From Anthopleura xanthogrammica (taxonomy: Eukaryota > Cnidaria > Anthozoa > Actiniaria > Actiniidae): a stretch of DNA of 64,000 nucleotides. Under the pieces are notes generated by a model that saw only the letters and a list, made by a program, of their open reading frames with translations, did no database searches and was not told where the DNA came from. The position numbers and the translations under genes are program-made. Shown here piece after piece: positions 51,533 to 64,000 of this stretch (the stretch's first letter is position 1; every line of letters begins with the position of its first letter). Location: assembly GCA_964019055.1 (NCBI GenBank), contig OZ025214.1, positions 13,044,163 to 13,108,162 of the forward strand, in the 5' to 3' direction.

Positions 51533-52126
51533 AATCATATTACCTATGGGCAAGCGAGCATAAATAAGAGAGGGGAACTTATATTATTAATACTGCGAGC
51601 GCAAAAGTGAATTCCCGGTTGGGCTATTTTTAGCATCCAAAGTCGTTTGGTTTTTAATTTTTTTGATGGCGTGGACGTGTGCACGCGCGCTCAAAAACAA
51701 CATACTTTTCGTCGATTTTTCTCATTTTTTTCGACAAAATCCACAGGTAGCCCAAGCTATGGTTCTGAATAGCTATATATAGAGAATGTATGGCAGATCT
51801 TAAAATTTCTTTAAAATAAAATAAACTTCATAATTTGTGTTTTCTTTACCTGTATATCAATGTTTTATTGCATGCTTTGTGGTTTCCTGACGGTTTAAAT
51901 TGGTTGCATTTTAAAGCGAATTTAGGAAATTTTCTGCGCGCCAAGAATATCCCATTAAGCCACCTTAGTTATAGAAATAAATAAACGCGGTCCCAGTTTT
52001 TTGGCCAATGGCATGTGAGCATATTACTGATAAGTTGATTAAACATTCCAGCCATTCAGAATCAGAACCTAGAAACGCAAAAAAGATTAATTAGAATATC
52101 AACGCTCAAAACAGGCCGGCCAGTCT

Positions 52127-52435
52127 AGCACTTTAGTATAAGAGCCACGAAGAACCTCATCAAATGAAAACGATGTCTTCTTCAGGTAAAATTTTAAAAC
52201 TGCTTATTTGATTGAAATAGAAGCATAAAGAAATTTCCGGCCTTCAAAAGTCAAACAGATCTTTAGAAAATTTCTTGTAAAATATTCGTTTCATTTCTGA
52301 TAGTTTCATAAATAACAGGACCAAAATCTTCGTTAGTTTAAGTGTTTTTATAGTGTCTTAAATCATTGATTTAGTACCATCTTGTATAGTTACTTGCTTT
52401 TTCTCTTTTCACATTTGTCGTATTTCGCCACTTAA
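52127..52435. repeat. Dispersed repeat, copy 2
   Basis: Matches 44155-44280 and 44730-44830 as described there, here with the blocks close together, so copy 1 carries extra inserted sequence or copy 2 a deletion. Confidence 0.75.
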
Positions 52436-52635
52436 GGTGACTGCCTACTTTTGAACGCACGATTTGAACCCTCGATGAGCGCGCGGTTTTTGCGCTCAAA
52501 AACTGCTGAATAAAATACGAAATTTTATTGAGGAACCATACACGTTTTGAACTTCAACAGCGGAAAAACCTCAAATTTTGCACGGGACTCTATACTTTTT
52601 ATAAGCTTAATTGAAAGAACTTCTAAAAATCTACG

Positions 52636-52738
52636 TTATATCAAATTTTTTAGAAAAGTTAATTTTTTTAGAAAAGTTAATTTTTTTAGAAAAGTTAATT
52701 TTTTTAGAAAAGTTAATTTTTTTAGAAAAGTTAATTTT
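52636..52738 (+). repeat. 18-bp tandem repeat
   Basis: About six copies of TTTTTTAGAAAAGTTAAT, nearly identical. The FFRKVN hexapeptide reading is an artefact. Confidence 0.92.
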
Positions 52739-53700
52739 TGTTTGACTTTATGAGATTTTTGAGAGCACTAAAGAGCGAAATATGACAAATCGATTTCTTT
52801 CTTTGTCTTTTATTCAAAAAATATCCATGTAGTATTGTAGAATAATTTACTAGCTGGCATTTGTGCATGATATAGTCTGCAAAGAACTATTTTCTTATGA
52901 GTTGTAAAAAATTTTCTGATCGCTTCCGGTGGCGCATTTTTTGCTTCAAAACCTCACGCGTAGGCATCCATTGAATGTAGATCATCTCGAAAACGAGCTC
53001 GCGATTAGGTTTTTACATTTTCCGAGAGAATACAGATTAAGCTATTGTTTTCCGGAAATATATTTTAATTGGCGATTTTTAATAACGAGTAATAAACGAA
53101 AAACGATTTTTTTAATTTGCTTTTTACTTGGAAGTGAATTTTGGTTCAGTTATCCGTACATTTTGAGGACCTTGTCAAAGGGAATTTGACCAATCTACCT
53201 GAAATGCTGCGGAAGTCATCCTAGGTAGTTGTTCTTCAAAAGTGTGTCTACGATTTTTGATTTTTTGCTTTTTTCGAAAGTTATCGTGGATTTTATATCG
53301 GATACGGCTGTTTTAGTGGCGTTGTAACTTTAGGAACGTATAACTGAGAAATAACGAACAGCTTCAACAATTATTCAGCTTTCAGAAAATGTATACTTTA
53401 TTGGGGGTTGGCTGAAATGGTTTCGCGCGATATTGAGTTGAATGCACAACGGTCGCTAGGGGTACCCTTATTTTTTCGTAGCACTAACCAACCCTTAAAG
53501 GGCAAAATTTAGGTTTAGGTGAATTCAACAATTCGTGTTAATTGCCGCTATGTTACATATAATGTTGATCTTATAAATGTTACATTTTTATAAAGTTTGA
53601 ATTTCATAATAATCGATCTAAGGAAACTTGGTTTAACGGCCGCTCAAAAATGTTCCATACGGTTGTTTGAAAACAGGATGGAAACACCTTAAATACTAGT
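52739..53700. other. No gene seen
   Basis: Unique A/T-rich sequence upstream of the plus-strand ODC gene. I see no exon with conserved content. The missing first exon of that gene could be anywhere in this region. Confidence 0.4.
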
Positions 53701-53701
53701 C

Positions 53702-53716
53702 ACATACAACAACAAT

Positions 53717-53776
<60 letters not shown>

Positions 53777-53862
53777 TTACTTGTAATTCTACATTACAAT
53801 CATATAAATAAAACCTAGATTACAGTACAATATTAATAATAATAATAATAATAATAATATCA
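53702..53862. repeat. AAC microsatellite followed by an AAT microsatellite
   Basis: About 25 AAC units at 53702-53775 and ten AAT units at 53835-53862. The second abuts the 3' end of the LINE fragment below, so it is probably its tail. Confidence 0.9.
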
Positions 53863-54356
53863 ATAAACAAAGAACAGATTAACAAAAGAGAAAAATGAAA
53901 ACAAATGAAAACCAATGAGTCGTATCAATAAGTGCTTAATATAGCCAATTAAATGTTTCTTAAATCTAGATTTAGAGAAAGACTTAATTTCATTATCAAT
54001 TGAAAGCCAGGTTTTAACACCTAAATATCTAAGATTAAATTTGCCATAATTTGTTCTGACAGGTGGAAGATAATTATTATTTTTGGAAGATAACCTTGTA
54101 TTATGATTATGTATAGTTTTAACACTCTTAAAAAAGTCATTGAAGACTGATGGAAGATTGTTATTAAAATAATGATACATAAATTCTGAAGTGAAATAAG
54201 ATCCAGAAATGTTATGATGCTAAGCTGCCTAAATAGAGGACTAGTGTGAGCATCAAAGTGTGAAAAAGTGATAATTCTTACTACCCGTTTGTGAAGAGTA
54301 ACTAAAGGATTTAAATTAGTTACATAAGTATTACCCCAGAGAATTAATATTATGTA
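53863..54356 (-). pseudogene. Truncated, frameshifted LINE (CR1/L2/Jockey-like) 3' fragment
   Basis: Two overlapping minus-strand frames give the C-terminal end of a LINE reverse transcriptase: WGNTYVTNLNPLVTLHKRVV...RIITFSHFDAHTSPLF...LDLISLQN, then after a frame change MYHYFNNNLPSVFNDFF...HNHNTRLSSKNNNYLPPVRT...YGKFNLRYLGVKTW. The pattern (NTRL, YGK..IRF.G...WN) is common in cnidarian and mollusc LINEs. The 5' side stops where the MITE at 54357 begins, so the fragment is 5'-truncated or cut by that insertion. Confidence 0.72.
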
Positions 54357-54726
54357 CTTATTGACTGAGTGGGAGGTCCGAACGGGAAAATATTTGGCTC
54401 GAGGTCCTGAAGTACGGAACGAGCGCAGCGAGTTCCGTGCCAAGGACCGAGAGCCAAATATTTTCCCGTTCGGACCGACCTTAACTCAGTCAATAAGCAT
54501 TTTATCATATGACCACATATAAAAAATCGATTTCAAAGCGTTTTTAATAAATGCGAATCAAAATGCGTAGTTTTTACATGATTGACGGCAGCGAGTCCGA
54601 ACGGCGAGTCCGAACGGGAAATTATTACACTTTTCGGAAAAGCGTACTTTTTTTGCTGACGACATTTTCCCCAAAGGTTTTTTTTAGAATCACGCGTACA
54701 GTGAAATACGGTCATATGATAAAATC
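54355..54726. mobile_element. Composite of two palindromic MITEs, copy 2 (inverted relative to copy 1)
   Basis: Part B at 54357-54499 and part A at 54503-54726 match the pair at 25097-25475 on the opposite strand, with very few differences. It sits beside the LINE fragment and just before an AT microsatellite (54735-54780). Confidence 0.85.
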
Positions 54727-55257
54727 CTTTATAACTGTATATATATATATATTATATATTATATATTATATGTTATAATATGATATTTTTCAAAGATGTT
54801 TTATCAATAAAGAACATGAAAAATATGATTTAATTGCAATTAGATATTATTAGATATATATTAGAGAGTTTTTAGTCCGAAAAGTGAAAATATATAAACA
54901 AATATAATTTATTAATATCCAATACTTCAAAACCTTATGTATTTGATGTGTCTTGTATCAAAACAAAGGTTAGGTTAGTTATCAAGTGTTTTGGGTAACT
55001 TTCAACATATTCACGATCATATTTTAGGACTTTTTCCATTTTTTGCATCTCATTAAGTATTTGTATATATGTATGAATTACGAAACCTATTTTGAGGTTA
55101 TGAAAACGGATTCAAATGAAGATATTATTTGGGAATATTTAAAAAAAAACCACACAAATAAAGGGTAAAACGAGATGCGCGAAATGGATGCGCAGTAGCA
55201 AAGGTACGGAACTTCCTTAAAATATAATCAGAGTCTATCTATCTTTTTTCTCCCTAG

Positions 55258-62462
<7,205 letters not shown>

Positions 62463-62639
62463 GTGAGTATTTTTTTATTATTATTTTTATTTAAGATTTG
62501 CCCGCAGGCTGGTGCTGTACAACAGAACACGAGGTCCCCTTCGAGGTACATTGCACCAATTCCCAACCCCTTAAAACTCCCATTCCCATCCTGCAATCAA
62601 CCCATTAAGAAATTATTAGTAAAGGCCAGACACTGAGGG

Positions 62640-62795
62640 TGTCACTGCCAGGGTTTCTTTACGTCCTCAGTGGTTCTTTTACGTCCCTCCGATGCAGGGT
62701 TAGGTAGTGTGGAGAGACGGGACCGCCATTTTACGTGGTCATCCGAGCCACGGGAAGGTCTAACCATTTGTAGATGTAATTACAAAGGCAGCACC

Positions 62796-62834
<39 letters not shown>

Positions 62835-62870
62835 CCGTGGCTTGAACCCACGACCTCCCGCACGAAAGTC
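62640..62870 (-). mobile_element. tRNA-derived SINE with a conserved body, copy 2
   Basis: The same order as at 25900-26115: GGTCTAACCATTTG.AGATGT, ACAAAGGCAGCACCTTCTCC, then ATTTTAAGACCCTGAGTGTTGG and tRNA-like head up to about 62870. This copy extends further left (GTCACTGCCAGGGTTTCTTT) than copy 1 can be followed. Confidence 0.78.
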
Positions 62871-63374
62871 AGTTATACAGTTATACAAGCTTTCTAACAC
62901 AGTCTGGTAATAAATCAGTATTTTAAAGCCACAGTAGTGGTCACTTTGCGGTCCGGGGCTCAATGTATAGGCTGGCACGTCATGGGTGAACATAAATAGT
63001 GTCTTTGGGACTATATGTTCTAATGACAAAATAAGGCAATAGAGGCTTTGCACCATCACGTGACTCACGTAGCGTCGGTTAGCAACGGTAACTACGCCGC
63101 CATGACAGGAGGCATGTAAACCATAACAAAGTATAGTAACGAACGCGATTAGAAACGTTTTTTGTGTTGTTGGGTGTTGAAAACGCTCTGAAAGAGACAC
63201 AAATGTCAGAATTTTAAACGTTCCGAAGCAGATCAAGCATTAAAGCTAAAAAACAAGATGGATTTTAAAGCGAAGACGAAAAAAAAGGCTTGGAAACATA
63301 CGACGAGAGGCTGTTTCGAAAGGGCAAGTTAAGAACCCAATGGTTTGCTCGCTTCATTTTCACCAAGTTGTTTT

Positions 63375-64000
63375 CAAAGTGCAGCTAGCTTATTCCTTCA
63401 AATAAATTGAGTGGTACAAATTATTCGAGATCGATGTTTTTTTGCTTTGTTTATCTAGGAGAACCAGCAAAAGCCTACGACGAAACTCACTGGACTCCTA
63501 AATCGATCGCGATGGGTCACGCGCATCTTGTTCTGTTTCTCAATCAGCCAAAGTGTCTTCGCTAAAAAGGCACAACCGTTCGATGGAAAGATCTTTGAAA
63601 AATGCGAATGCACACTTTGAAAGAAGAAAATCTATGTTGCAATCAGTTGCAGATTCGAGTTGTCCGAACTCCATCTCTGTCTCTTGCACGTGTTTCTTTG
63701 GGAAAGTTTGTATGAATATTTTATGTATTACTGTTAACTAGGGCTTGTTCAAAGCGCAGTCGCCTTTTCAAAGATCTTTCCATCGAACGGTTGTGCCTTT
63801 TTGTCCTTTTTTGCAAAGGAACTTTGGCTGATTGAGAAACAGAACAAGATGTGTGACCCATCGCGATCGATTTAGGAGCCCAGTCTGGATGAGTTTCGTC
63901 GTAGGCTTTTGCTGGTTCTCCTAGATAAACAAAGCAAAAAAACATCGATCTCGAATTGTACCACTCAATTTATTTGAAGGAATAAGCTAGTTGCACTTTG
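63375..64000. repeat. Inverted duplication cut by the window edge
   Basis: About 235 bp at 63375-63612 occurs inverted at about 63748-64000, with a spacer of about 135 bp. Both arms contain CTAGGAGAACCAGCAAAAGC and AATCGATCGCGATGGGTCAC and AACCGTTCGATGGAAAGATC. The right arm, read on the minus strand, is open for 74 codons (63721-63945) and reads EPAKAYDETHPDWAPKSIAMGH; the left arm has small deletions that break that frame. HPDWAP..GH reminds me of transposon-linked proteins in animals, but I cannot name the family. Confidence 0.7.

Noticed and set aside
63452..63500. Last exon of the plus-strand ODC gene at the CTAG acceptor near 63459
   Set aside because: Joined in phase 2 it gives WRTSKSLRRN and an early stop, unlike the paralogue's [11 protein letters not shown] ending. 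The true exon was not found in the window.

Overview
The window is eukaryotic nuclear DNA from a multicellular animal. Genes are split into many short exons with GT..AG introns, there are no operons, and long A/T-rich introns carry microsatellites, palindromic transposon remnants, tRNA-derived SINEs and non-LTR retrotransposons. Gene content and the style of repeats suggest a marine invertebrate, most likely an anthozoan cnidarian (coral or anemone). That placement is an inference; nothing here is diagnostic of species.

Layout, left to right. An F-box protein gene (839-4924, +) is followed by repeats and an exon-like duplication. MOGS, processing glucosidase I (7558-12110, +, 3 exons), has a very large ATCC microsatellite in intron 2 and a tRNA-like tandem array after its stop. 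ACTR1, the dynactin subunit centractin (14344-21171, -), is rebuilt over 17 exons into exactly 376 residues. A head-to-head partner 0.6 kb away is a PLPP4/5-type lipid phosphatase (21778-27924, +, 8 exons). Next come a steroid-sulfatase-like membrane arylsulfatase (29465-30096, 30646-31344, 32455-32842, -) and an ornithine-decarboxylase-family gene (33855-43272, -, 15 exons). About 12 kb of mobile DNA follows, including an intact 1137-residue non-LTR retrotransposon ORF of R2/R4 type with a restriction-like endonuclease (45766-49179, -). A second ornithine-decarboxylase-family gene (55258 to 62462, +) has exon phases matching the first; its first and last coding exons were not found. The right edge is an inverted duplication cut by the window end.

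The host genes are not one pathway: N-glycan trimming, dynein/dynactin transport, lipid phosphate turnover, sulfate ester hydrolysis and polyamine synthesis. The points most worth following are: (1) the inverted ODC pair, in which the minus-strand copy keeps every visible PLP-contact class except one serine but has changed both acidic residues that read the substrate; (2) the R4/Dong-like element lying between two palindromic TAA/TTA repeats; (3) two copies of a fold-back element whose subterminal heptamer (TTGCATG) has expanded into arrays, with the unique core in opposite orientation in each copy; (4) a five-copy fold-back MITE family, one copy split by a second MITE with a 3-bp target duplication. 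All exon boundaries were read by eye from splice sites, reading frame and remembered family conservation. No database search was run.
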